A DNA stretch of 64,000 nt, taken from NCBI RefSeq assembly GCF_011745145.1, contig NZ_CP050191.1, positions 1,329,991 through 1,393,990 of the forward strand, given 5' to 3'. Source of the stretch: Mycobacterium sp. DL440 (GTDB taxonomy: Bacteria; Actinomycetota; Actinomycetes; Mycobacteriales; Mycobacteriaceae). Position 1 is the stretch's first letter, and each line of letters begins with the position of its first letter. The notes under the pieces are model-generated. The model saw only the letters and a list, made by a program, of their open reading frames with translations, had not been told where the DNA came from and ran no database searches. This document shows, piece after piece, positions 44,527 to 54,203 of the stretch. Made by a program: the position numbers and the translations under genes.

Positions 44527-45633
44527 ATGGACGGCTTGTACGGAGATTCCACTCGGAGCGTCAAAGCTGTTGGTCTGAAATCGATTCCAGGGCAGCCGGT
44601 GGCGCCGGTCCCGGTGCCGGCGTCCACGTTCCATCTCTCATCCGACGAAGCTGAGCCGCTGGACAGCTACGGCCGCAGCTCCAACCCGTCGTGGCGGCAG
44701 CTCGAAGCGGCGTTCGCTGAACTGGAAGGGGCTGCCGCCGCGCTCACGTTCGCATCGGGCATGGCCGCGATCACCTCGGCTCTGCGGGTGCTGGCCAAAC
44801 CGGGATCCACGCTTGTGGTCCCCGCCGACGGCTACTACCAGGTCCGTCGGTACGCGACGGAATACCTTGCGCCACAGGGTATTACGGTGATAGAGGCGAG
44901 TGTTGCCGACATCTGTGAGGCGTCCGCCCGAGCTGACGTGGTGCTTGCCGAGACACCGGCCAATCCGGGGCTCGACGTCGTCGACCTGCACCGGCTGGCG
45001 ATGGCCTGCCGCAGTCGCGGCGCCACGCTCGTCGTCGACAACACCACCGCCACACCGCTGGGCCAGCAACCGCTTTCGCTCGGCGCCGACCTCGTGGTGG
45101 CAAGTGCCACGAAATCACTGTCAGGGCACAGCGATCTGGTGGCCGGCTACGTGGCGGGCAGTCAGCCCGAGCTGATGGCCGCGCTGGAGCGCGACCGGCT
45201 GCTGGCCGGGCCCATCCTGGGCGCGTTCGAGGCCTGGTTGGTGCTGCGCAGCCTCGGCAGTGCCGGACTGCGCTTCGAACGGCAGTGCCAGAACGCGGCG
45301 GCCCTGGCGATGCTGCTGCGCAGCCATCCGGCGGTGCGCTCGGTGCGCTATCCCGGGCTGCCCGAAGATCCGGCACACGAGCTGGCGGCCACCCAGATGA
45401 AGCGTTTCGGCGGACTGGTGTCGATAGAGCTGGCCGATGCCGCCGCGGTGCATGCCCTGGTGGAGCGCAGTGCGCTGCTCATCGCCTCGACCAGCTTCGG
45501 CGGGATCCACACCTCGGTCGACCGCCGGGCCCGCTGGGGCGACCCCGTGCCCGCCGGTTTCGCCCGCATCTCGGCCGGGATCGAAGACACCGAAGACCTG
45601 CTCTCCGACGTGGAGCAGGCACTGCAGCGATGA
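44527..45633 (+). CDS. Cys/Met metabolism PLP-dependent enzyme (cystathionine gamma-lyase-like)
   Basis: 368 aa, ATG after GAGGAAAAGCGGGT. Fold type I PLP enzyme of the trans-sulfuration family: FHLSSDEAEPLDSYGRSSNP (contains the YxR-type phosphate contact), ALTFASGMAAITSALRVLAK, VVDNTTATPLGQQPLSLGAD, PLP Lys in VVASATKSLSGHSDLVAGYV and RYPGLPEDPAHELAATQMKR. It probably performs beta- or gamma-elimination of a sulfur amino acid such as cystathionine; exact specificity is not readable. It sits between gpsA and ddl, which I recall as adjacent in M. tuberculosis, so it is either lost there or inserted here. Confidence 0.88.
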   Translation: MDGLYGDSTRSVKAVGLKSIPGQPVAPVPVPASTFHLSSDEAEPLDSYGRSSNPSWRQLEAAFAELEGAAAALTFASGMAAITSALRVLAKPGSTLVVPADGYYQVRRYATEYLAPQGITVIEASVADICEASARADVVLAETPANPGLDVVDLHRLAMACRSRGATLVVDNTTATPLGQQPLSLGADLVVASATKSLSGHSDLVAGYVAGSQPELMAALERDRLLAGPILGAFEAWLVLRSLGSAGLRFERQCQNAAALAMLLRSHPAVRSVRYPGLPEDPAHELAATQMKRFGGLVSIELADAAAVHALVERSALLIASTSFGGIHTSVDRRARWGDPVPAGFARISAGIEDTEDLLSDVEQALQR

Positions 45634-45694
45634 AAGCCCAGGTCGGGATGCGCCGGAAGGCAGCGGCGGGCCGGGACGGTAACCTCTCTAGGTT

Positions 45695-46828
45695 GTGACA
45701 GCCCGCAATCAGACCGGATCCCGCACCCGCGTCGCCGTCGTCTACGGCGGGCGTAGCTCTGAGCACGCGATTTCCTGCGTGTCGGCAGGCAGCATCCTGC
45801 GCAACCTCGACCCGGAGCGATTCGAGGTCGTCGCCGTCGGGATCACCCCCGACGGCTCGTGGATGTTGACCGACGGAAGTCCGGAGACGCTCGCGATCAC
45901 CGACGGCCGGCTGCCCGAGGTGACCGAGACATCCGGGACCGAGCTCGCACTGCCTGCCGCCCCGAATCGCAGCGGTCAGCTGTTGGCGCTGAGCAACGGT
46001 CCCGGTGAGCTGTTGGCCGCCGTCGACGTGGTCTTCCCGGTGCTGCACGGCCCCTACGGCGAGGACGGCACGATCCAGGGCCTGCTGGAGTTGGCCGGTA
46101 TCCCCTACGTGGGCTCCGGTGTGTTGTCGAGCGCCGCGGGCATGGACAAGGAGTTCACCAAGAAGCTGCTCGTCGCCGAGGGCCTGCCGATCGGCGACTT
46201 CGTGGTGCTGCGTCCCAGCCGCGACGGTTCTGATCCGACCCTGGATCTGGAGCAGCGGGAGCGCCTCGGTCTGCCGGTGTTCGTCAAGCCTGCCCGGGGT
46301 GGCTCGTCGATCGGCGTCAGCCGGGTCGCGGCGTGGGATGAGCTGCCCGCGGCGATCGAACTCGCGCGCCGTCACGATCCGAAGGTCATCGTCGAGGCCG
46401 CGATCCCGGGGCGCGAACTGGAATGCGGCGTACTCGAATTCCCCGACGGCCAGATCGAAGCCAGCACCGTGGGCGAGATCCGGGTGGCCGGTGTGCGCGG
46501 ACGCGAGGACGGCTTCTACGACTTCGCCACCAAATACCTTGTCGACGCAGCCGAATTGGATGTGCCCGCCAAGGTCGACGACGCCGTCTCCGAGGAGGTC
46601 CGCCGGTTGGCGGTACGTGCCTTCACCGCGGTCGACTGCCAGGGGTTGGCCCGCGTCGACTTCTTCCTGACCGACGACGGACCGGTGATCAACGAGATCA
46701 ACACGATGCCGGGGTTCACGACCATCTCGATGTTCCCGCGGATGTGGGCGGCCAGCGGCGTCGACTATCCGACACTGCTGACGGCGATGGTCGAGACCGC
46801 ACTGGCGCGCGGTACCGGCCTGCGCTGA
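45695..46828 (+). CDS. ddl: D-alanine--D-alanine ligase
   Basis: 377 aa, GTG start. ATP-grasp enzyme joining two D-Ala for peptidoglycan; target of D-cycloserine. Visible: [20 protein letters not shown] near the N-terminus, [37 protein letters not shown], and the metal site [20 protein letters not shown] near residues 325-344. TAACCT (45680-45685) lies 9 nt before the start, with no Shine-Dalgarno. Confidence 0.96.
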   Translation: MTARNQTGSRTRVAVVYGGRSSEHAISCVSAGSILRNLDPERFEVVAVGITPDGSWMLTDGSPETLAITDGRLPEVTETSGTELALPAAPNRSGQLLALSNGPGELLAAVDVVFPVLHGPYGEDGTIQGLLELAGIPYVGSGVLSSAAGMDKEFTKKLLVAEGLPIGDFVVLRPSRDGSDPTLDLEQRERLGLPVFVKPARGGSSIGVSRVAAWDELPAAIELARRHDPKVIVEAAIPGRELECGVLEFPDGQIEASTVGEIRVAGVRGREDGFYDFATKYLVDAAELDVPAKVDDAVSEEVRRLAVRAFTAVDCQGLARVDFFLTDDGPVINEINTMPGFTTISMFPRMWAASGVDYPTLLTAMVETALARGTGLR

Positions 46829-46830
46829 GT

Positions 46831-47394
46831 TCAGCCCGCCGGCGCGGGCTCCTGGGCGGGCATGGTGCGGGCGATCTGACCGGAGATCTGCTGAATGGGT
46901 GTCGGCCCTGACCCGGCCGGCAGAGTGAGGGCGACGTACACCGGGCGGTCGACCGCGTACCAGGTGCTGCGGCCCTGATCATCGGCCTCGCTCCCCGGGC
47001 CTGCGTCGCCGACCCGGAACCACTGGATCTCGTCGACCACCTGCAGCGGAGTGCCGATGACGAAATCGGTGGGGCGCTCCAGCCCGCAGCGAAGGACGAC
47101 CGGCTCGGTGTCGGGCTCGGCACGCCAGGCCGCGGTGCCCGGCGGGGTCGGGTCCACCGTCGGGGCACGCCGAAAATCTCCGAGCTGTTGTGGCAGTGCG
47201 TTCAGGAGGTCGTGGCATTGTTGGCTGTCGGCCTGGGGTGCAGGTATCGACGGGATGGCGACGGGTTGCTGCTCGGGTGAGCGCTGCCGGGACGCCGCGA
47301 TACCGAGGACCGTGATCAGCACCGAGACCGCAACGACGAGCGCCGCGATCAGCAGGGCGCGGGGCGGTCCATCGGCGGCGTGCGAGTCGGTCAC
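46831..47394 (-). CDS. DUF3515 membrane-anchored protein
   Basis: 187 aa. One N-terminal transmembrane or signal-anchor segment (ALLIAALVVAVSVLITVLGI, residues 13-32) and an exported domain with a Cys pair (QCHDLLNALPQQLGDF; VLRCGLERPTDF) plus DEIQWFRVGD and WYAVDRPVYVALTLP. It corresponds to Rv2980; function unknown, perhaps envelope-related given its neighbour ddl. The minus-strand TAGAGT (47407-47402) ends 7 nt before the GTG (leaderless). It ends 2 nt from the ddl stop (convergent). Confidence 0.85.
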   Translation of the reverse strand: MTDSHAADGPPRALLIAALVVAVSVLITVLGIAASRQRSPEQQPVAIPSIPAPQADSQQCHDLLNALPQQLGDFRRAPTVDPTPPGTAAWRAEPDTEPVVLRCGLERPTDFVIGTPLQVVDEIQWFRVGDAGPGSEADDQGRSTWYAVDRPVYVALTLPAGSGPTPIQQISGQIARTMPAQEPAPAG

Positions 47395-47404
47395 ACCACC
47401 AACT

Positions 47405-47647
47405 CTATGGCCGGCCGGCGTTGGCGATCGGGCAGGTCAGGGTCCGGGTGATCCCGGGTACCTGCTGCACCGCAGGCACCACATCGGACTGCAGTGCTGC
47501 CAACGTTTCGGCATTGAGTCGCAAGACCACGTCATAGGGCCCGGTCACGTATTCGGCGGAGACCACGCCCGGCAGTCCGGCGAGCTGTTTGGCGACGACT
47601 TCGGCGCGGCCCACCTCGGTCTGGATCAGCACGTAAGCCTCCACCAC
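47405..47647 (-). CDS. Stand-alone Lrp/AsnC ligand-binding (RAM) domain protein
   Basis: 80 aa; start GTG 47647 after GGAGGAGACC. VEAYVLIQTEVGRAEVVAKQ, LPGVVSAEYVTGPYDVVLRL and PGITRTLTCPI match the alpha/beta ligand-binding half of Lrp/AsnC regulators, without a DNA-binding domain. Such single-domain proteins form ring oligomers and bind amino acids; they may modulate full-length Lrp proteins. It lies 10 nt upstream of the DUF3515 gene on the same strand and is divergent from thiL. Confidence 0.88.
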   Translation of the reverse strand: MVEAYVLIQTEVGRAEVVAKQLAGLPGVVSAEYVTGPYDVVLRLNAETLAALQSDVVPAVQQVPGITRTLTCPIANAGRP

Positions 47648-47754
47648 CGGCGGTCTCCTCCGTCTCGCTGCATAAACTGCTGGCCGCAGGCACCAAACGT
47701 ACCGCAGGTCGGGTCCGGATTCTCCGACGCGGCAGCCGACCGGCAGGAGGCGAT

Positions 47755-48747
47755 ATGACCGGCGAGACAATCGGCGATGATTCCGGTGACGACATCGGCG
47801 ACACCCTGGCGGGAGCGGGGGAATTCGTCGTCATCGACCGGTTGGTGGCCGGACGCGGGCAAGCTGATGCCGTGATGCTGGGCCCGGGCGACGACGCGGC
47901 TGTGGTGGCTGCTGCCGACGGCCGCACGGTGGTCTCCACCGACATGTTGGTGCAGGACCGCCATTTTCGGCTGGACTGGTCGACTCCGCACGACATCGGG
48001 CGCAAGGCCATCGCCCAGAACGTGGCCGACATCGAAGCGATGGGCGGGCGGCCCACCGCATTCGTGGTGGCGTTCGGTGCACCGCCCGACACCTCCGTCG
48101 TGGCCGCAGCGGAACTGTCCGACGGACTGTGGGACGAGGCGCGCCGGCTGGGCGCCAGCATCGCCGGCGGGGATCTCGTCAGCGCCCCGCTGTGGGTGAT
48201 ATCGGTCACGGTCCTCGGTGACCTCGGCGGCCGGGAACCGGTGCGCCGCAGCGGTGCCCGCGCCGGCGACACTGTCGCGGTGGCAGGCGAGTTAGGACGA
48301 TCGGCGGCCGGATACGCGTTGTGGGAGCACGGCGTCGAAGGGTCCGTCGGGTTCGGGGAACTGCGGCAGCGGCACCTGACCCCGCAGCCGCCATACGGTC
48401 AGGGTGCCCGGGCCGCCGATGCCGGGGCCACCGCCATGACCGATGTCTCCGACGGCCTGCTCGCCGACCTGGGCCACATCGCGACGGACTCCGGAGTCGG
48501 CATCGACCTGGACAGCAGCCGGCTCGACACTGATCGCCTGGCGGTCGCCGAGGCAGCCACGGCAGTGGGCGCCGACCCATTGGCATGGGTTTTGGGTGGT
48601 GGCGAGGACCATGCGCTGGCCGCAACCTTCCCCGGTGCACCACCGCCCGGCTGGCGGGCCATCGGACGGGTGATCGAAAGCCCGGCAAGGGTGCTCGTCG
48701 ACGGCGACGCGTGGGCGGGAAATGCGGGATGGCAGTCGTTCGACTGA
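47755..48747 (+). CDS. thiL: Thiamine-monophosphate kinase
   Basis: 330 aa, ATG after GGAGGCGAT. AIR-synthase-like ATP-binding fold: VMLGPGDDAAVVAAADGRTV, VSTDMLVQDRHFRLDWSTPH, RKAIAQNVADIEAMGGRPTA, ASIAGGDLVSAP, MTDVSDGLLADLGHIATDSG and LGGGEDHALAATFP. It phosphorylates thiamine monophosphate to the active ThDP cofactor, used among others by IlvB in this window. Stop is 24 nt before ung. Confidence 0.95.
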   Translation: MTGETIGDDSGDDIGDTLAGAGEFVVIDRLVAGRGQADAVMLGPGDDAAVVAAADGRTVVSTDMLVQDRHFRLDWSTPHDIGRKAIAQNVADIEAMGGRPTAFVVAFGAPPDTSVVAAAELSDGLWDEARRLGASIAGGDLVSAPLWVISVTVLGDLGGREPVRRSGARAGDTVAVAGELGRSAAGYALWEHGVEGSVGFGELRQRHLTPQPPYGQGARAADAGATAMTDVSDGLLADLGHIATDSGVGIDLDSSRLDTDRLAVAEAATAVGADPLAWVLGGGEDHALAATFPGAPPPGWRAIGRVIESPARVLVDGDAWAGNAGWQSFD

Positions 48748-48771
48748 GGGCGCACGCTAGGTTGGTTTTCC

Positions 48772-49482
48772 GTGACTGCGGAAGTGAGGAGCGATTCCAC
48801 AGGGGCACGTCCCCTGACTGAGCTGATCGAGGACGGCTGGGCTCGCGCGCTCAAGCCGGTGGAAACGCACGTCGCGCAGATGGGGGGCTTCCTCCGCGAC
48901 GAACTCGCGGCCGGCCGACGCTATCTGCCTTCGGGCCAGAATGTTCTGCGCGCCTTCACGTTCCCCTTCGACCGGGTGCGCGTGCTGATCGTCGGTCAGG
49001 ATCCCTACCCGACACCGGGGCATGCGGTCGGCCTCAGTTTCTCGGTGGGCGCCGACGTCCGTCCGCTGCCGCGCAGCCTGTCGAACATCTTCAACGAGTA
49101 CACCGTGGATCTGGGCTACCCGCAGCCGGCCAACGGTGATCTCACCCCGTGGGCACAACAGGGCGTGATGCTGCTCAACCGGGTGCTCACGGTGTCGCCG
49201 GGTACGCCGGCCTCACACCGCGGTAAGGGTTGGGAAGCGGTGACGGAGTGCGCGATCCGGGCGCTCGTCGGGCGCGATCAGCCGATGGTGGCAGTGCTGT
49301 GGGGCCGTGACGCGTCGACCCTCAAACCGCTACTGGCCGAAGGTGACTGCGCGACGATCGAATCACCGCACCCGTCACCGTTGTCGGCGTCGCGGGGTTT
49401 CTTCGGGTCGCGCCCGTTCAGCCGCGCCAACGAACTGCTACAGCAGAAGGGCGCCGACCCGATCGACTGGCGGCTGCCCTGA
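48772..49482 (+). CDS. ung: Uracil-DNA glycosylase
   Basis: 236 aa. Family 1 UDG: the water-activating motif [18 protein letters not shown] holds the catalytic Asp (about residue 77), and the leucine-intercalation loop reads [20 protein letters not shown]. It removes uracil from DNA, important in a GC-rich genome prone to C deamination. TAGGTT (48758-48763) ends 8 nt before the GTG. Confidence 0.96.
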   Translation: MTAEVRSDSTGARPLTELIEDGWARALKPVETHVAQMGGFLRDELAAGRRYLPSGQNVLRAFTFPFDRVRVLIVGQDPYPTPGHAVGLSFSVGADVRPLPRSLSNIFNEYTVDLGYPQPANGDLTPWAQQGVMLLNRVLTVSPGTPASHRGKGWEAVTECAIRALVGRDQPMVAVLWGRDASTLKPLLAEGDCATIESPHPSPLSASRGFFGSRPFSRANELLQQKGADPIDWRLP

Positions 49483-49487
49483 GGCGA

Positions 49488-49844
49488 TCAGGGCATGGGA
49501 ATCGCCGGCGGCGCGGGGATCGCGGGCGGTGCGGGGATCGGCGGGGGCGAGGGGATACCCGGTGAGGGAATCTGAATCGTCATGTCCCCGCCGCCGTCGC
49601 CGGGAGGAGCGGGCATCTCAGCCGACGGTGACGCAGGTGCGGGCGATACCGGAGTTTCGATGACGGTGGTCTCGGTGTGGGTCACCGGACCTTCCGAGGT
49701 CACCGGAGCCTCCGTCGTCGTGGGAGTCTCCGAGGTGGTGTTGCCATCGGAACTGGTGCCGCCGCATGCGGACAGCACAAAACCGGCCGCGACAGCGGCC
49801 GCAAATGCATAGATCGGTGTCTGTGGTGCACGACATGAGGTCAT
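49488..49844 (-). CDS. Proline-rich lipoprotein, function unknown
   Basis: 118 aa. The signal peptide ends in a lipobox, FVLSACGG (Cys about residue 27), then a Thr/Glu-rich linker (SETPTTTEAPVTSEG) and a C-terminal Pro/Ile tail with near-repeats of PAPPAIP. No folded domain is evident. Probably a lipid-anchored envelope spacer protein. It is convergent with ung (5 nt) and downstream of rpmB on the same strand. Confidence 0.75.
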   Translation of the reverse strand: MTSCRAPQTPIYAFAAAVAAGFVLSACGGTSSDGNTTSETPTTTEAPVTSEGPVTHTETTVIETPVSPAPASPSAEMPAPPGDGGGDMTIQIPSPGIPSPPPIPAPPAIPAPPAIPMP

Positions 49845-49913
49845 GACGACAGGAGATACCCTGCCGTGTCCTCAGGCAAACAGGAGTGCCGCGCACCGAT
49901 CAGGCGTGCGACA

Positions 49914-50108
49914 CTAGCCGCGCGAAACCTTGCCGGCCTTGATGCAGGAGGTGCAGGCGTTCACGCGCTGCTTGTTGCCACCTGGACGCGCCACGGTACG
50001 CACCGACTGGATGTTCGGATCCCAGCGCCGGCTGGTCCGCCGATGCGAGTGCGACACCGACTTGCCGAAGCCCGGCGCCTTTCCGCAGATATCGCACACG
50101 GCAGCCAT
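49914..50108 (-). CDS. rpmB: Ribosomal protein L28 (zinc-binding type)
   Basis: 64 aa after [40 protein letters not shown] and [15 protein letters not shown]. Both Cys pairs (CDIC and CTSC) are present, so this is the zinc-ribbon (C+) form; many actinobacteria also carry a zinc-free paralogue induced when zinc is scarce. Part of the large ribosomal subunit. Confidence 0.95.
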   Translation of the reverse strand: MAAVCDICGKAPGFGKSVSHSHRRTSRRWDPNIQSVRTVARPGGNKQRVNACTSCIKAGKVSRG

Positions 50109-50355
50109 ATCAACAACTCCTCGAAATCAGTACTTGGGGGGCCTGGGCCCACTCGCCGCAAACGGCGGGGCTCGACCCGACAACCTGATCAGAATACCGG
50201 GAGGCCAGAAGATCGCCAAAACGGCTCGTGAACACGACCTCAGGTTGTCCACAGCCAGTGGTGCTCTGATCGGGTTTGTCGCTGTCACTGGATAGGCTGG
50301 CGACACGGCGATGACCGCGCCGCACGGGGGATTCTGATGGGGATTGGGAGGTCCG

Positions 50356-51981
50356 ATGTCGGCTCGGCGGCTGGATGCTCCCGCTCTGCGGGCCTGGGCC
50401 CATGCCGCTGTCGACGAACTGATTGTCCACACCGACGAGATCAACCGGCTCAACGTGTTCCCGGTGGCTGATGCCGATACCGGGACAAACATGCTGTTCA
50501 CGATGCGTTCGGCGTGGGCGCACGTCGACGCCGAGCCGGTCGGCGCCGACATCACGGCGGTGGCGAGCGCGTTGGCGGCCGGAGCGTTGCAGGGCGCCCG
50601 CGGCAACTCCGGGGTGATCCTGTCCCAGATTCTGCTCGGCCTGGCCGAGGTCATCACCACCGCAGCCGCCCGGCGTGACGGTGACCTGTCCGCGGTGGAC
50701 GGCACGCTGTTCGGTACGGCGCTGCGCCACGCCGCCGTCCTGGCCGTCACCTCGATGGGGGAGCCCGTGCCGGGGACGATCGTGTCCGTGCTGCAGGCGG
50801 CCGCCGAGGCCGCCGAACAGTGCGCGGCCACCGGCGGTGACGTCGCCGAGGTGGCGGCCGCTGCCGGCGAGGCGGCATCGGCCGCGCTGGACCGCACACC
50901 GGAGCAGCTCGACGTGCTGGCCAAGGCCGGGGTGGTCGATTCCGGCGGCCGTGGCCTGCTCGTCCTTCTCGACGCCATGACGGCCACTCTGGTCGGCCAC
51001 GCGCCCCGCCGTCCGATCTACACCCCGGCCTCACCGCAGGCCGCACTGGCGGCCTCGGCGGCACCGCCGCAGTTCGAGGTCATGTACCTGCTGAGCGGGT
51101 GCGGTGCCCCTGCCGTCGAGGGGCTGCGGGCAGCGCTGGAGCAGATGGGTGAGTCGGTGGCGATCGCCGCCTCGGGCAGCGATCACTACTCGGTGCACGT
51201 CCATCTCGACGACGCCGGCGCGGCGGTCGAGGCCGGGCTGGCGGTGGGGTCGCTGAACCGCATTCAGATCACCGCACTGACCGTCGCCGCGGGCGTCAGG
51301 CCTGCCGGTGGATGGGCTCGCGAGCGGGCCGTGCTGGCTGTGGTCGATGGGGACGGCGGCGTCGAGCTGTTCGCCGGTGAGGGTGCGCAGGTGTTGCGGC
51401 CCGAAGCGAGCGAGCCGATCAATGCGCAGCAGTTGTTGCGCGCCCTGGTCGATGTGGGTGCGGCCCAGGTGATGGTGTTGCCCAACGGGTATGTCGCCGC
51501 CGAGGAACTCGTGGCGGGCTGCACTGCCGCGATCGGTTGGGGAATCGACGTGGTGCCGGTGCCGGCCGGTTCGATGGTGCAGGGGTTGGCGGCGCTGGCG
51601 GTCCACGACGAGGGACGGCAAGCCGTCGACGACGGGTACACCATGGCGCGCGCCGCTGCGGGGGCGCGCCACGGTGCGGTGCGGATCGCCACCGAGGAGG
51701 CGTTGACGTGGGCGGGCACCTGCAAGCCGGGTGACGGGCTCGGCATCGCCGGCGACGAGGTCCTGATCGTCGGGTCTGATCTCACCGCCGCGGCCGCAGG
51801 GTTGATCGATCTGATGATGGTGGCCGGTGGTGAGCTGATCACGGTGCTGACCGGCGACGGTGTGGACGATGAGGTCGGGAAGGCGCTGCAGGCCCACGTC
51901 CACCGCGCGCACCTCGGCGCAGAGTTGGTGACGTACCACACGGGCCACCGCGGTGACGCCCTGCTGATCGGAGTGGAGTAG
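50356..51981 (+). CDS. DAK phosphatase (DegV/FakA-like) domain protein
   Basis: 541 aa, ATG after GGGAGG. N-terminal DhaL-type kinase domain (about 5-200): NRLNVFPVADADTGTNMLFT (Mg-ATP Asp cluster), GARGNSGVILSQILLGLAE and AGVVDSGGRGLLVLLDAM. The long C-terminal part (about 225-541) matches the FakA/YloV middle and C domains. Homologues in Firmicutes are fatty-acid kinases working with a FakB binding protein; in actinobacteria the role is untested and no FakB gene is in the window. One-base overlap with recG (TAGTG) implies co-expression. Confidence 0.88.
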   Translation: MSARRLDAPALRAWAHAAVDELIVHTDEINRLNVFPVADADTGTNMLFTMRSAWAHVDAEPVGADITAVASALAAGALQGARGNSGVILSQILLGLAEVITTAAARRDGDLSAVDGTLFGTALRHAAVLAVTSMGEPVPGTIVSVLQAAAEAAEQCAATGGDVAEVAAAAGEAASAALDRTPEQLDVLAKAGVVDSGGRGLLVLLDAMTATLVGHAPRRPIYTPASPQAALAASAAPPQFEVMYLLSGCGAPAVEGLRAALEQMGESVAIAASGSDHYSVHVHLDDAGAAVEAGLAVGSLNRIQITALTVAAGVRPAGGWARERAVLAVVDGDGGVELFAGEGAQVLRPEASEPINAQQLLRALVDVGAAQVMVLPNGYVAAEELVAGCTAAIGWGIDVVPVPAGSMVQGLAALAVHDEGRQAVDDGYTMARAAAGARHGAVRIATEEALTWAGTCKPGDGLGIAGDEVLIVGSDLTAAAAGLIDLMMVAGGELITVLTGDGVDDEVGKALQAHVHRAHLGAELVTYHTGHRGDALLIGVE

Positions 51982-54203
51982 TGGCGGACCTCGGCGATCG
52001 GCTCGACTTCGTCCTCGGCAAGAAGGGCGCCGACAAGCTCTTCGACAATTTCGGCCTGCGCACCGTCAACGACTTGCTGCGCCACTATCCGCGCAAGTAC
52101 AGCGAAGGCATGTCGGTCCGCGGCGAAGACGATGCGCTGGACCTCGAGGAAGGCGAACACGTCACGTTCGTCGACGAGGTGACCGAGACCAAAGACGGGT
52201 TGATGCGCGCTCAGCCCGGCAAACGCGCCCGCAAATGGCTGCGCGTCACTCTGGGAGAACACCGGCCCAAGGTGACCGCGACGTTCTTCAACGCCGGCTG
52301 GATGATCGACCAACTGCCCACCGGCACCCGCATCATGTTGTCGGGTGAGGTCGGATTCTTCAAGGGCGCAATGCAATTGACGCATCCGGCTTACCTGGTG
52401 CTGGATTCGCCCACCGGAAAGACCCCTGGCAGCAAGGCGATGAAGGCGATCGCCACCAGCTCAGGGGCCACCGGCGATGAGTTACTGGCGGCCTTCGAGC
52501 GCGACTTCTTCCCGATCTATCCCGCCAGCGCCAAGATGCAGAGCTGGGACATCTATGCCTGCGTGCGTCAGGTGCTCGCCGTGCTGGACCCCGTCACCGA
52601 TCCACTTCCGGAATCATTTGTGCGCGAGCGGGATCTGATGAGCGAGGACGAGGCGCTACGGGCGATCCACCTGGCCGAGAACTCGGCCGACCGTGATCGG
52701 GCCATCGAGCGGCTGACCTACGACGAGGCCATCGGTCTGCAGTGGGGGCTGGTGGGCCGGCGCTACGGCGAGCTCAGCGAATCCGGGCCCGTTGCGCCGC
52801 GCAGGGCCGACGGGCTTGCCGCCGAGATGGCGACCCGCCTGCCGTTCGCGCTCACGCAGGGCCAGGTCGAGGTGCTCGACGTGATCTCGGATGAACTGGC
52901 CTCGACCCGGCCGATGAACCGGATGCTGCAGGGTGAGGTCGGGTCGGGCAAGACGATCGTCTCGGTGTTGGCCATGCTGCAGATGGTCGATGCGGGCTAC
53001 CAGTGTGCCTTGCTGGCGCCGACGGAAGTGCTTGCCGCCCAACATGCCCGGTCGGTTCGCGACGTCCTGGGTCCGCTGGCCATGGCAGGCCAGCTCGGTG
53101 GCGCCGAGCACGGTACCCGGGTGGCGCTGCTGACGGGCTCGATGACGCCGCAGCAGAAGCGTGAGGCTCGCGGCGAAGTGGCCTCCGGCGCGGCCGGCGT
53201 CGTCATCGGCACCCACGCGCTGCTGCAGGATGTGGTGGAGTTCCACAACCTCGGGATGGTCGTGGTCGACGAGCAGCACCGGTTCGGGGTGGAGCAGCGG
53301 GATACCTTGCGCGCCAAGGCACGTGACGGGGTGACCCCCCATCTGCTGGTGATGACCGCGACGCCGATTCCGCGCACGGTGGCACTGACCGTCTACGGTG
53401 ACCTCGAAACCTCGACGTTGCGTGAGCTTCCGCGCGGGCGCCAGCCCATCACCACCAACACCATCTTCGTCACGCAGAAGCCGACATGGCTGGACCGGGC
53501 CTGGGCCCGGATCCGGGAGGAAGTCGGCGCCGGACGTCAGGGCTACGTGGTGGCCTCACGCATCGACGAATCCGACAAGGAGAACGGCGAAGCCGGACCT
53601 ACACCGGTCACGGTCCTCGAACTGTTCGACCGACTCGGCGCAGGACCTTTGGCGGGGTTGCGTCTCGGCCTCATGCACGGCCGGCTGTCCGGTGACGAGA
53701 AGGACGCGGTGATGGGCGCGTTCCGGGCCGGCGAGATCGATGTGCTGGTGTGTACCACGGTGATTGAGGTCGGTGTCGACGTCCCCAATGCCACCGTCAT
53801 GGTGGTGATGGATTCCGACCGTTTCGGGATCAGTCAGCTCCATCAGCTGCGCGGCCGGATCGGTCGTGGTCAGCATCCCAGCCTGTGCCTGCTCGCCACC
53901 CGGCTGCCGGAGACCTCGAAGGCGGGTGAACGGATCAAAGCCGTCGCCGCCACGCTCGACGGGTTCGCCCTGGCCGATCTCGATCTGCAGGAGCGTCGCG
54001 AGGGGGATGTGCTGGGGCTCAACCAATCCGGGCGCACCATCAACCTGCGCTTCCTGTCGCTGGCCGACCACCTGGGTGTGATCACCGATGCCCGAGAGTT
54101 CTGCGAGTCGGTGTATGAGAAGCGGCCTGATGATCCCGGGATGGCACTGCTGGCAGCGCAATTCGTCGACACCGATCGCGTCGAGTACCTGGACAAGGCG
54201 TGA
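51981..54203 (+). CDS. recG: ATP-dependent DNA helicase RecG
   Basis: 740 aa, GTG start. N-terminal wedge/OB domain (about 60-150), then helicase motifs: Walker A MLQGEVGSGKTIVSVLAMLQ (about 314-333), APTEVLAAQHARSV, DEQHRFGV (motif II, DEQH), VMTATPIPRTVALTVYGD (motif III), and RRGRxGR-equivalent LHQLRGRIGRGQHPSLC (motif VI). It reverses stalled forks and branch-migrates junctions. The stop overlaps the next GTG (GTGA). Confidence 0.96.
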   Translation: MADLGDRLDFVLGKKGADKLFDNFGLRTVNDLLRHYPRKYSEGMSVRGEDDALDLEEGEHVTFVDEVTETKDGLMRAQPGKRARKWLRVTLGEHRPKVTATFFNAGWMIDQLPTGTRIMLSGEVGFFKGAMQLTHPAYLVLDSPTGKTPGSKAMKAIATSSGATGDELLAAFERDFFPIYPASAKMQSWDIYACVRQVLAVLDPVTDPLPESFVRERDLMSEDEALRAIHLAENSADRDRAIERLTYDEAIGLQWGLVGRRYGELSESGPVAPRRADGLAAEMATRLPFALTQGQVEVLDVISDELASTRPMNRMLQGEVGSGKTIVSVLAMLQMVDAGYQCALLAPTEVLAAQHARSVRDVLGPLAMAGQLGGAEHGTRVALLTGSMTPQQKREARGEVASGAAGVVIGTHALLQDVVEFHNLGMVVVDEQHRFGVEQRDTLRAKARDGVTPHLLVMTATPIPRTVALTVYGDLETSTLRELPRGRQPITTNTIFVTQKPTWLDRAWARIREEVGAGRQGYVVASRIDESDKENGEAGPTPVTVLELFDRLGAGPLAGLRLGLMHGRLSGDEKDAVMGAFRAGEIDVLVCTTVIEVGVDVPNATVMVVMDSDRFGISQLHQLRGRIGRGQHPSLCLLATRLPETSKAGERIKAVAATLDGFALADLDLQERREGDVLGLNQSGRTINLRFLSLADHLGVITDAREFCESVYEKRPDDPGMALLAAQFVDTDRVEYLDKA

